Assembly: GCA_028718865.1 (NCBI GenBank)
Contig: JAQUKX010000002.1
Span: 72,047-108,087 of the forward strand
Reading direction: 5' to 3'
DNA from: Patescibacteria group bacterium
GTDB taxonomy: Bacteria > Patescibacteriota > Patescibacteriia > UBA1558 > GWA2-36-10
Length of the DNA stretch: 36,041 nucleotides
Shown: piece after piece, positions 20,118-27,962 of the stretch
Numbering within the stretch: the first letter of the stretch is position 1
How the letters are laid out: each line of letters starts with the position of its first letter
The notes under the pieces: model-generated
What the model was told of the DNA's origin: nothing
Seen by the model: the letters and a program-made list of their open reading frames with translations, nothing else
Databases searched by the model: none
Position numbers and translations under genes: made by a program

Positions 20118-22223
20118 ATGGCTTTAAAATACCACAAAATATTCAACCATGACCATTTAAACGCTCGGGAAATATCTGAGGTTTATATGAGCGCGCCCAC
20201 TGATCGCGGGCGCTTATTTGTCATTTCGGAGCTACCCAAACACAAAATAGATCAAGGGCCTTATATTGACGCTATTGTCAACAAAAGCGCCAATTATTTT
20301 GAATCTTCTCCCCAAGAAAACACTGAAGTTTTGCTGGAGGAAATACTGCAAGAGCTCAACCAGCTTTTGCCTGAATTGGCTGCTGATATCAAAATAAGAA
20401 ACTGGCTGGGAACTTTGGATCTGGCTCTGGGAATAATAGACAACGATGATATTTTTATTGCCTCCATCGGCAAAATAAACGGCCTACTTATTCAAAACAA
20501 CCAACTGGTGCCTATTTTAGAAAAAAGCAATGCCATCAACCCGACCAAAATATTTTCTGACATTGTCAGCGGGCGCTTGGACGAAGGTGATGCTTTGATA
20601 ATCTCCACTGACTCGCTTTTTGACTATATTTCCAAAGAAAAAATACGCCAATTAGTAAGGAAATACAGCCCGTCTGCTGCTGCCATAAAAATCAACGAAC
20701 TACTGGAAAGCGTGCCTGAATTCGTCACTTTCAATTCTCTGCTGATAAAAAAATCAGACCTCAGAGAACAAGAGATATCTCCTCAAGAGATAGAAACCGC
20801 CCGAGAAGAAAGAGAAGAAAAAGTGGCCTTAAGAACTAGCGAAGAAATCCTTGTCAAAAAAGAAAGTCGGCCGCGCACTCGCCTGTCTTTGGATGTCAAA
20901 GCAGCCAAAAATATAAGTGGTTTGAAAAAAATCATCGGCTTTTTTCAGCTTCTCTTTCTCTGCGGTAAATATATAGGCCTGATATTGGCTTATGTTTTCA
21001 AACAGCTGAAAAAGCTGCTGCTATTTATCTTTTCCGCGCCCTATCGCCGCAAAAAAGAAAAAGAAACTCTGGAAGAAATCAAAGAAATCACCGAGAAAAA
21101 ATACAACTGGTGGCAAGCTCTGTCTTTGGCCAAAAAAATATCCTTGATTATGCTTTTCGTCTTTGTCCTGGCTTTTATCCAAAGCCTAGTATTTTTGACC
21201 CAAGACAAAGATATCAAAAACCGAGCCGAAGCTTATCAAGAAGCTTTGACAATGATTGAAATGAAATACGAAGAAGTAGAAGCTAAGCTGATATACAAAG
21301 ACGAACCAGGAGCAGAAAAAACTCTTTTGGAAATTGAGCAGATTATCGACAATCTCAAAGCCGCTTCCCCCCAGCAACAAGCTGAAATAAATAGCCTAAA
21401 AGAAAATCTTTTTTACAAACTAAACAGAGTCCGGCGCATCCATGTAGTTGCTTCACCGCTAAGCCTTTTTGACTTGGGAGAAATAAAAAATACCCTGTCT
21501 TTGGAGCAGAAAAATGGCTTATTTTACCTATTGGCAGACCAAGGAATATACTTACTAGGCGAAGACAAGCCAGAGCTTATCTATAGCCTGCCTGATGATC
21601 AAATCGCCCTATCAATGACTGACTGGCCTGACACTAACCGAATAATCCTAGAAAGCAGCAGCCTAAGCGGAGAAAAATCATTGCAAATTTTTGACTTAAC
21701 AAACAAACGCTTATTAGGCAATGTCCGCTTAGCGCCAGAAAACCAAAACTTTCGCGATCTAGCTATTTACAACAACAATCTCTATACTCTTGACCAGTTG
21801 GCTAAGCAAATCTTTCGCTACGGAGCCAGCGGCCAAAATTTTGGCACTGGCCAAAGATGGCTGACTGAAAACTACGACCTGTCTCAAGCCAATAGTCTGG
21901 CAATTGACGGCAGTATTTATATCTTAGAAAACAGCGGTCAAATAAAAAACTTCTTGCGCGGACGAAGCAATGAGTTCAATTATCACCTTCCTCATCCGGA
22001 GATAGGACCCAACAGCTTGATTAAGACTTTTCGGGAATCAGATTATTTGTATATTGCTGACCCTCAAAATCAAAGAATAATCATTATGGATAAAAACGGC
22101 ACCATCAAAGACCAATATACTTCTCAGAGTTTTGATAAGCTAACTGACCTAACTATTGATCCGGAAGAAAAAGCCGTTTATTTGCTCAACGGCCAGCAAA
22201 TCTTTATCCTGGCTATAAACTAA
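20118..22223 (+). CDS. PP2C-like domain, membrane segment and beta-propeller fusion protein
   Basis: 701 aa. The N-terminal part (about 1-215) resembles a PP2C/PPM phosphatase: LGTLDLALGIIDNDDIFIASIGKINGLLI is cut here as LALGIIDNDDIFIASIGK, then DEGDALIISTDSLFDYI matches the G-D-x-L-hh-x-S-D-G-hh-D strand-helix. The metal-binding DG motif is absent (VISELPKH instead), so it may be a pseudophosphatase. A charged linker leads to a possible membrane hairpin (about 272-305), a clear membrane helix (KISLIMLFVFVLAFIQSLVF, about 341-360), a coiled coil (about 365-435) and about 260 residues with NHL/propeller-like repeats (SDYLYIADPQNQRIIIMDK, DLTIDPEEKAVYLL). The inside sensor and outside propeller suggest a signalling or envelope role; the function is not known. 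Confidence 0.75.
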   Translation: MALKYHKIFNHDHLNAREISEVYMSAPTDRGRLFVISELPKHKIDQGPYIDAIVNKSANYFESSPQENTEVLLEEILQELNQLLPELAADIKIRNWLGTLDLALGIIDNDDIFIASIGKINGLLIQNNQLVPILEKSNAINPTKIFSDIVSGRLDEGDALIISTDSLFDYISKEKIRQLVRKYSPSAAAIKINELLESVPEFVTFNSLLIKKSDLREQEISPQEIETAREEREEKVALRTSEEILVKKESRPRTRLSLDVKAAKNISGLKKIIGFFQLLFLCGKYIGLILAYVFKQLKKLLLFIFSAPYRRKKEKETLEEIKEITEKKYNWWQALSLAKKISLIMLFVFVLAFIQSLVFLTQDKDIKNRAEAYQEALTMIEMKYEEVEAKLIYKDEPGAEKTLLEIEQIIDNLKAASPQQQAEINSLKENLFYKLNRVRRIHVVASPLSLFDLGEIKNTLSLEQKNGLFYLLADQGIYLLGEDKPELIYSLPDDQIALSMTDWPDTNRIILESSSLSGEKSLQIFDLTNKRLLGNVRLAPENQNFRDLAIYNNNLYTLDQLAKQIFRYGASGQNFGTGQRWLTENYDLSQANSLAIDGSIYILENSGQIKNFLRGRSNEFNYHLPHPEIGPNSLIKTFRESDYLYIADPQNQRIIIMDKNGTIKDQYTSQSFDKLTDLTIDPEEKAVYLLNGQQIFILAIN

Positions 22224-22230
22224 AAACAAA

Positions 22231-22270
22231 AAATCCGCCTGAACCAAAAAACTAGGGCGGATTTTTTATT
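22231..22270. terminator. Bidirectional terminator between the fusion gene and rplL
   Basis: AAATCCGCC (22231-22239) pairs with GGCGGATTT (22256-22264), followed by a T-run on the plus strand and an A-run before it that gives T's on the minus strand. Confidence 0.85.
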
Positions 22271-22278
22271 GGTAAAAA

Positions 22279-22686
22279 TTATTTCAAAGTGACGCTAGCG
22301 CCAGCTTCTTCCAATTTTTTCTTCATTTCTTCAGCTTCTTCCTTGGCTACACCTTCCTTGACCATAGCTGGAGCGCCGTCAGTCATATCTTTGGCTTCTT
22401 TTAGTCCCAGCTGGGTAACCTCGCGGATTACCTTGATGACGCCGATTTTGTTGCTACCGGCAGAAGTCAATTCCACATTGAAGCTGGTCTTTTCTTCAGC
22501 GGCTTCGGCTGCCTGTCCCGCTGCCGGCATAGCGGCCATGGCCACTGGAGCAACGGCAGAGACGCCGAATTTCTCTTCCAAAATAGACACTAATTCGGAC
22601 AAGTCCAAAACTGACATTTTTTCAATTTCTTCCACCAATTTGGCGAACTTTTCCGGAACTTTTACCTCTTTTTTCTCTTCAGACAT
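22279..22686 (-). CDS. rplL: 50S ribosomal protein L7/L12
   Basis: 135 aa. N-terminal dimerisation helices ([20 protein letters not shown]), an Ala-rich hinge ([17 protein letters not shown]) and the C-terminal factor-binding domain ([20 protein letters not shown], ending [10 protein letters not shown]). It forms the stalk that recruits translation GTPases. AAGGAG stands 8 nt before the ATG, one of the few clear ribosome sites among the core genes, fitting the need for several L12 copies per ribosome. Confidence 0.97.
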   Translation of the reverse strand: MSEEKKEVKVPEKFAKLVEEIEKMSVLDLSELVSILEEKFGVSAVAPVAMAAMPAAGQAAEAAEEKTSFNVELTSAGSNKIGVIKVIREVTQLGLKEAKDMTDGAPAMVKEGVAKEEAEEMKKKLEEAGASVTLK

Positions 22687-22730
22687 AATATTATCTCCTT
22701 AATAATGATAATTTTAATTATTTATATAAA

Positions 22731-23252
22731 TTATTGTTTCTTGTCTTTTATCGCGCTCAAAACTCCCACCAGATTCCTAATGTTACCGGACAATACATTG
22801 GCCAATCCGGAAACAGGACTCGTCAGTGAAGCTAAAAGAGTGGCCAAAAGCACTTCCCGGCTGGGCAAAGCTGCCAAGCGCTTGACCATCTCGGGCATAA
22901 TAAAAGAATTCTCCAAAATACCGCCACCCAATTCCAATTTATCATTTGTCTTAGCATACTTGCTAAGTATCTTGGCGGCACTGACTTCATCATGATAGGA
23001 AAAGGTCAGAGCGACTGAACCCTGTAAATCATCTATAGCTGGAATATCTCCTCGGTCTTTGTTGGCCAGCTGAAGCAAGGTCTTTTTGGTTACCAGATAC
23101 TCAGCCTGATTTTCCTTGAGCTCCTGACGAAGACTTTCCACGGTCTTGACATCCAAGCCTTTGTCAGCACTAAAAACCACTGCTTTACTTTTGGCTAATT
23201 TATCCTTGATATTTTCCAAAATCTCTTTTTTCTGATCTTTGCTTTTTGGCAT
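22731..23252 (-). CDS. rplJ: 50S ribosomal protein L10
   Basis: 173 aa, normal length: MPKSKDQKKEILENIKDKLA, SKAVVFSADKGLDVKTVESLRQ and the C-terminal L12-binding helix region. L10 anchors the L12 dimers on 23S rRNA and represses its own mRNA. It is preceded by an attenuator-type leader and followed by rplL 44 nt later. rplK/rplA are not adjacent here. Confidence 0.96.
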   Translation of the reverse strand: MPKSKDQKKEILENIKDKLAKSKAVVFSADKGLDVKTVESLRQELKENQAEYLVTKKTLLQLANKDRGDIPAIDDLQGSVALTFSYHDEVSAAKILSKYAKTNDKLELGGGILENSFIMPEMVKRLAALPSREVLLATLLASLTSPVSGLANVLSGNIRNLVGVLSAIKDKKQ

Positions 23253-23284
23253 ATATTTATCTTACATTCATTTACTGCTACTAA

Positions 23285-23406
23285 AAAACTGCGGCAATAA
23301 CCGCAGACAACCTAAGCTAAAAAAGCTATTTGGCCTCGGCAGGATTTATATTTTGGCCTTATTTTGGCCAAAAAACCTGCTGTCTGCAGCTAAAAATTCA
23401 ATTGAT
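23285..23406 (-). promoter_or_regulatory. L10 leader with terminator/antiterminator switch
   Basis: The rplJ leader can form a nested structure: GCAGACA with TGTCTGC (23381-23387 with 23303-23309), GCAGG with CCTGC (23376-23380 with 23339-23343) and TTTTGGCC with GGCCAAAA (23366-23373 with 23351-23358). The 3' arm of the outer stem overlaps an intrinsic terminator, CTGCGG/CCGCAG (23289-23306) followed by TTTTTT, so the two folds exclude each other. This matches the known L10-leader logic, in which the L10-L12 complex binds the leader and favours termination. Confidence 0.75.
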
Positions 23407-23412
23407 GGAAAT

Positions 23413-23441
23413 AGTATATATTAAAAAGAAAAAATTGTCAA
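23413..23441 (-). promoter_or_regulatory. Promoter of rplJ-rplL
   Basis: Minus strand TTGACA (23436-23441), 17-nt spacer, TATACT (23413-23418). It sits 6 nt past the pilin stop codon, giving a leader of about 155 nt. Confidence 0.8.
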
Positions 23442-23447
23442 TAAAGC

Positions 23448-24665
23448 TTAATCTTTGACACAGCGCACAGAAAAGCCAGTTAATTTATTATTAGGATTAC
23501 GGTAAATAAGGCCATCGCTTGATCTAACAACTCTTATCCAGGCATTGGTGCTAGATTCCAGAGATGACCAAATATTGCCAAAACTAGTCCTGCCGCTAAA
23601 AGTAGTATCCGTATGATGGCGAGAGCCAGCCAAAACCATTTCCATGCCTGATGTTCCTCCTACTTTTAACTTGGTGCCTTCATTGCTGCCCCGCCAGCTA
23701 TTTAAAGTAGTGGTGTCATAAGGAAAATCCGTAACGCAAGTACCAGAAGTGCAGACTGCTCTTTCCAAAGCCGTCAATTCATAATGAGATGGTATATGCC
23801 AACCTTCTGGGCAAATTCCTTGCGCTGGACTAGCGCAAGCCGGCTGGGACTCACCAGTGCCGTTGCAAGAAGAACCATATTGCATGGCCTCGGCCCACTG
23901 ATACAAGCCACCGTCCGTATTACAGTTAGTTGTATTATCGCTATAACAATATTTTTCTATAATGCCATTATCTGTCTGCGTATCCGCTCCGGCTATCATT
24001 GTGCCGATATTGAGGTGCTGAGCCATCCAGCACTGCGTACCTATTTTAACTGTGTTATATTTTCGACTATCCCTTATATCTACCAGCTGATGCGCGCCGC
24101 AAACAAAAGGAGCCAGCTTGGAAACACCAGCCATTTCAATCTCAGCGGATGTTTCATAAGTATCACAAGCGCCAAAAGAAACTATATCACCGACTTTTTT
24201 ACTGATATAATAACCTGTGTCGGTTGGGCTTTCTTTGCCAGGATCTATTGGCAGCTGCGTCAAATAAATTCCTAAAAAATCATTGTCATCTACAACCAAG
24301 CAATCATAAATCTGTCCGTCGCAGCTAAGCTCATCGGGCTCTGAGCATAAAACTACTTTTTGGCCGGCTTGAATATACCCATCAAAAGAAGCCGGCAAGA
24401 CTCCGTTATCGGCTGTGTATAAATCAAGAGCTCTAACTAGCGCCTGAATATCTCTCAGTCTTTGCGCATCTTGTGCCTGGCCTATTCTTTTGGCTGGATT
24501 GACCAAAATAAAAACAGCGGCTGCCAAAAAAGCCACGATAGCAATCACCACTATTAATTCCAAAAGTGTAAAGCCCCGACTACCAAAATTCAAAATACTT
24601 GTACTTGGCGAGTTTTGTCGTCCAGTATTACTATATCTTAAAAAAGTTTTTTTGATTCTACCCAT
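23448..24665 (-). CDS. Type IV pilin-like protein with C-terminal FISUMP domain
   Basis: 405 aa. A 31-residue leader ends SRG, followed by FTLLELIVVIAIVAFLAAA with glutamate at +5, the prepilin-peptidase and class III pilin signature. The rest of the pilin helix continues to LYTADNGVLP. After a spacer, residues from about 195 form a Fibrobacter succinogenes major paralogous (FISUMP) domain: DIRDSRKYNTVKIGTQCWMA, GLYQWAEAMQYG, GICPEGWHIPSHYE and the C-terminal FSVRCVKD. Cysteines are plentiful and may form disulphides outside the cell. It is probably a pseudopilin or adhesive pilin tip. It follows mltG by 35 nt and is probably the last gene of the uppP unit. Confidence 0.88.
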   Translation of the reverse strand: MGRIKKTFLRYSNTGRQNSPSTSILNFGSRGFTLLELIVVIAIVAFLAAAVFILVNPAKRIGQAQDAQRLRDIQALVRALDLYTADNGVLPASFDGYIQAGQKVVLCSEPDELSCDGQIYDCLVVDDNDFLGIYLTQLPIDPGKESPTDTGYYISKKVGDIVSFGACDTYETSAEIEMAGVSKLAPFVCGAHQLVDIRDSRKYNTVKIGTQCWMAQHLNIGTMIAGADTQTDNGIIEKYCYSDNTTNCNTDGGLYQWAEAMQYGSSCNGTGESQPACASPAQGICPEGWHIPSHYELTALERAVCTSGTCVTDFPYDTTTLNSWRGSNEGTKLKVGGTSGMEMVLAGSRHHTDTTFSGRTSFGNIWSSLESSTNAWIRVVRSSDGLIYRNPNNKLTGFSVRCVKD

Positions 24666-24700
24666 TATACTTATATACGCGAATCTAAAGCTAAAAAATA

Positions 24701-25693
24701 CTAATCAAGATATTTTCTTTTATTAGCCAAATGCTCTTCATAATCGCGGCTGTAAATAACCTTGTTTTCCTTGGTAGTCAAGAAAAAATAATAGGGATTG
24801 GTCGTCGGATAAATCACTGCCTTGATGCTGTCTAGGCCTGGATTGGAAATAGGCCCTGGTGGCAAGCCGCGATATTTATAAGTATTGTAAGGCGAATCAA
24901 CTTCCAAGTCCTTAAAAGTCGGCTGAGCCAAGCCTTTGCCAGTTACATAGTTGATAGTAGCGTCTGACTGGAGTCCCATGCCTATATCCAAACGCTTGAG
25001 AAAAATATCGGCCACCATTTGCTTGTCAGAATAAAGCGGCACTTCTCTTTCTACAATTGAGGCCAAGTTCAATACTTCAAAAATTGTCTTGCTTTGTTTT
25101 TGCATTTCTTGGCGCAAATCAGCCGTCAATTTACGATCAAAATTGGCCAAAGACCGATCAATCAAATTATTGACGCTGGTCCTGTTGTCCACAAAATAAG
25201 TGTCTGGGAAAATATAGCCTTCTAAACTGGCGCCAGCCGGTGCATCAGCCAAAAAAGCATATTTTTCCTGCCAATGGTCTTTGCGGCTGCTCAAATCCAT
25301 AAAATCAGCTCCGGAAAAGCCATTTTTATCCAAATAATCAGCCATCATCTGCCTGGTCCAGCCCTCTATCAAAGTAATAGACCTTTGGCTGTTGCCCGGC
25401 CCTAAGCTAAAAATATTGGCCAGCTGGCGGATAGATATATTCTCAGGCAAACTGTAGCTGCCGGCGGCGATTTTATCTTCAGCGTCTTTGAACTTTAACC
25501 AAAATCTGAAAGCCAGCTCGTTTTTTATCAAGCCAGCCTGAGACAAATTTTTGGCCACCTGTCCAGCTCCCTGACCACTCTCCACTACAAAAATTTCGGC
25601 TTCTTGATCATTGCCGCCAAAAATAGCCAGCATCAGCCACCAGGCCGAGCCAACGGCTAAAATAAAAATTAAACTGAATATTTTTTTGATCAT
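24701..25693 (-). CDS. mltG: Endolytic murein transglycosylase MltG
   Basis: 330 aa, close to the usual length. One N-terminal membrane helix (IFSLIFILAVGSAWWLML), a LysM-like region, then the YceG catalytic domain with LASIVEREVPLYSDKQMVA (catalytic glutamate in VERE), GLQSDATINYVTG and SPYNTYKYRGLPPGPISNPG near the C terminus. It cleaves nascent glycan strands and is thought to set their length. Its ATG overlaps the preceding TGA by 4 nt (ATGA). Confidence 0.95.
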   Translation of the reverse strand: MIKKIFSLIFILAVGSAWWLMLAIFGGNDQEAEIFVVESGQGAGQVAKNLSQAGLIKNELAFRFWLKFKDAEDKIAAGSYSLPENISIRQLANIFSLGPGNSQRSITLIEGWTRQMMADYLDKNGFSGADFMDLSSRKDHWQEKYAFLADAPAGASLEGYIFPDTYFVDNRTSVNNLIDRSLANFDRKLTADLRQEMQKQSKTIFEVLNLASIVEREVPLYSDKQMVADIFLKRLDIGMGLQSDATINYVTGKGLAQPTFKDLEVDSPYNTYKYRGLPPGPISNPGLDSIKAVIYPTTNPYYFFLTTKENKVIYSRDYEEHLANKRKYLD

Positions 25694-26745
25694 AGATATT
25701 TTTGCCAGCCTTTTTTTTCTATTTCCGTCAGCAATTTTTTTATTTCTTGAGCCCGATCAGCTGGGCAAAGCAATATGGCTTTATCCGTCTCTACCAAGAC
25801 AATATCATTTATACCCAAAGCGGCCACCAGCTTATTATTAAAACTATAAAATAAATTACGCCGGCTGTCCAGCAGAATATTTTGAACATTTACAACATTA
25901 GCGGCTGATTTATCCAACTGGATGTCTCTGAGCGCCCGCCAATGACCGATGTCAGCCCAGTGGATATCCGCCACCAAGAGCGACATATTGGTCATTTTTT
26001 CCAAAAGGCCATAGTCAATAGAAATATTTTTGGCGCGGGCATAAACTCGGGCAGTATTTCTTGGTGAAGGGTCAGCTTCTATTTTTTTCAAACTGTGATA
26101 AAGAGCGGGCATAAACTGCTTATACCATTCTAACAACTTGGAAGCCTTAAAAACGAAAAAAGCCGGATTCCAAAGATATTTATCAGAACTTAAATATTTC
26201 CTGGCAGTAGTTGCATCAGGCTTTTCCTTGAAAGACTTGACTGCAAACACCCCTTTTTGCCCCATTGACTTGCCTTTTTCTATATAACCATAGCCGGTTT
26301 CCGGATAAAGTGGCTTGATGCCTATCAAAACCATCTGTTGGGGGTTTTGCCGAACCAACCGGCCGGCTTGTTTGATAATCCTGAGATATTTACGCTCTTG
26401 TTTGATATATTGATCGCTATTGACTGTCACTATTATAGCTTCTTTGTCCAGCTGGCTTATCTTCAATGCTCCATAGCCAATAGCCAGAGCCGTGCCCTTG
26501 GCCTCGGGCTCAACAAAAATATTTTTCTTGGGCGCTTTTATCTGCCTGTCCAATAAAGGCAAATTGCGCTTGGTGGTGACAACAAAAATATCTTTTTGAG
26601 CAAAGCCCAAATTTATCCTGTTATAAGTAGCCTGCAAGAGGGTTTGATTTCCCAAAATAGCTTGAAACTGCTTGGGATTATTTTTGGTGGACAAGGGCCA
26701 CAAACGCTTGCCCATTCCCCCTGATAATATCAGTGGATAAAGCAT
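25690..26745 (-). CDS. Mannose-1-phosphate guanylyltransferase
   Basis: 351 aa from the ATG at 26745, which shares one base with the uppP stop (TGATG); a TTG just before it is less likely. It makes GDP-mannose from GTP and mannose-1-phosphate for surface glycans. Marks are LSGGMGKRLWPLS and NPKQF near the N terminus, VEPEAKGTALAIGYGAL, TVNSDQYI, IGIKPLYPETGYGYIEKG and FKEKPD. Only the nucleotidyltransferase half is present, without the isomerase domain of long ManC. Linked to lipid-carrier and wall genes. Confidence 0.93.
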   Translation of the reverse strand: MLYPLILSGGMGKRLWPLSTKNNPKQFQAILGNQTLLQATYNRINLGFAQKDIFVVTTKRNLPLLDRQIKAPKKNIFVEPEAKGTALAIGYGALKISQLDKEAIIVTVNSDQYIKQERKYLRIIKQAGRLVRQNPQQMVLIGIKPLYPETGYGYIEKGKSMGQKGVFAVKSFKEKPDATTARKYLSSDKYLWNPAFFVFKASKLLEWYKQFMPALYHSLKKIEADPSPRNTARVYARAKNISIDYGLLEKMTNMSLLVADIHWADIGHWRALRDIQLDKSAANVVNVQNILLDSRRNLFYSFNNKLVAALGINDIVLVETDKAILLCPADRAQEIKKLLTEIEKKGWQKYL

Positions 26746-27485
26746 CAAACAATATTAATAATTATAGCCAGCAAAAGCGTGTAAATAAAAAATAAATAAA
26801 AGTAATCCTTTTTGATCAGCGAGCGCAAAAGAGCCAGCGAAGCATAGCTGACCAAAAGCGTTAATAAAAATCCCCAGAGATAAATATTTTCCCAATCCAA
26901 ATCCCCAACCGTCAATAAAAATGAGCCCAAAATCGCCGGCGCCGCCACAATAAACCCGTATTCAAAAGCTCTATCTTTTTTTATTTCCAAAAGCAAGGCA
27001 GTGGCAATGACTGCCCCAGAACGCGATAGCCCGGGTAAAACTGCCAAGCCTTGGGCAATGCCCAAAAGCAAAGCGAATTTCCAGTTTAGATCCTTATCCC
27101 CTTTGACAAACTTGGTAGACAAAAGCAAAGCGGTGGTCAAAAGCAAATAAATAGAAACTGACTGGGGCGTCCTAATAGCATCAGCCTGGCTATAAAAATA
27201 CAAGCCCAAAAAAGCGGTCGGAACACTGCTCAAAGCTATATACCACCACCAATTTTTCTTGTCTCCTTGTCGGCGCCAGCCCTGGGCAATAATTTCTTTG
27301 ATTTGTTTTCTGAAAAACAGCAATATCACCAACAGGCTGGCCAAATGAAGGAAAACATCAAAAGCCAAAGAGCCGTCCATGCCCAGCCAGCTTTGCGCCA
27401 AAACCAAATGACCGGAGCTGGAAATAGGCAGCCATTCGCTGATGCCCTGTAAAACTGCCAAAAAAGTTGTTTGAAAAAAATCCAT
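26745..27485 (-). CDS. uppP: Undecaprenyl-diphosphatase UppP
   Basis: 246-aa multi-spanning membrane enzyme (about seven helices) that dephosphorylates undecaprenyl diphosphate to recycle the lipid carrier of wall synthesis. The two catalytic motifs are present: LQGISEWLPISSSGHLVL (about 12-29) and LPGLSRSGAVIATALLL (about 150-166). First gene of the uppP-manC-mltG-pilin unit, divergent from the DUF212 gene. Confidence 0.96.
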   Translation of the reverse strand: MDFFQTTFLAVLQGISEWLPISSSGHLVLAQSWLGMDGSLAFDVFLHLASLLVILLFFRKQIKEIIAQGWRRQGDKKNWWWYIALSSVPTAFLGLYFYSQADAIRTPQSVSIYLLLTTALLLSTKFVKGDKDLNWKFALLLGIAQGLAVLPGLSRSGAVIATALLLEIKKDRAFEYGFIVAAPAILGSFLLTVGDLDWENIYLWGFLLTLLVSYASLALLRSLIKKDYFYLFFIYTLLLAIIINIV

Positions 27486-27504
27486 TTTGCTTTTACTTTT
27501 TTTT

Positions 27505-27518
27505 TGCTATACTATAAT
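27505..27518 (+). promoter_or_regulatory. Overlapping -10 boxes of the DUF212 gene
   Basis: TGC-TATACT (27505-27513) overlaps TATAAT (27513-27518), 15-20 nt upstream of the ATG. The leader is very short and has no ribosome site. Confidence 0.45.
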
Positions 27519-27533
27519 TAAATAAATTATTTT

Positions 27534-27962
27534 ATGGATTTCAAATTATTTCTCATTCCTATTATCACCTTGCTTATCAATCAGCTGATAAAAATGCTTA
27601 TTGAAGCTCTGCGGGGCAACTTCAGCTGGTACAAAATTTTTAGCTACGGCGGCATGCCCTCTTCCCACTCTTCTTTGGTCACTTCACTGGCAATAGTCAT
27701 GGGCTATTATCAGGGTCTGGAATCGCCTTTTTTTGCCTTAGCGCTGATTCTGGCCATGATAGTGATAAAAGACGCTTCCGGTATCCGCTTGAAGCTGGGT
27801 CAACAAGGTAAAATAATCAATAGCCTGATAAAGGAGCTGCCCGATCAAAATGAGTATAAATACCCGGTGTTAGCCGAAAAGCTGGGACACACCAATTTTG
27901 AAGTACTAGTAGGCATACTAGCTTCCATAGTAATCACTTCCCTGCTGATAAGCTTATTCTAA
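27534..27962 (+). CDS. DUF212 (YuiD-like) membrane phosphatase-superfamily protein
   Basis: 142 aa with about four membrane helices. The motif GGMPSSHSSLVTSLA (about 38-52) is the DUF212 form of the acid phosphatase/haloperoxidase signature, followed by KDASGIRLKLGQQGKIIN and LGHTNFEVLVGI. The family is thought to act on lipid phosphates, but no substrate is proven. Its stop overlaps the convergent gpmI stop by 4 nt. Being next to uppP may be functional or chance. Confidence 0.88.
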   Translation: MDFKLFLIPIITLLINQLIKMLIEALRGNFSWYKIFSYGGMPSSHSSLVTSLAIVMGYYQGLESPFFALALILAMIVIKDASGIRLKLGQQGKIINSLIKELPDQNEYKYPVLAEKLGHTNFEVLVGILASIVITSLLISLF

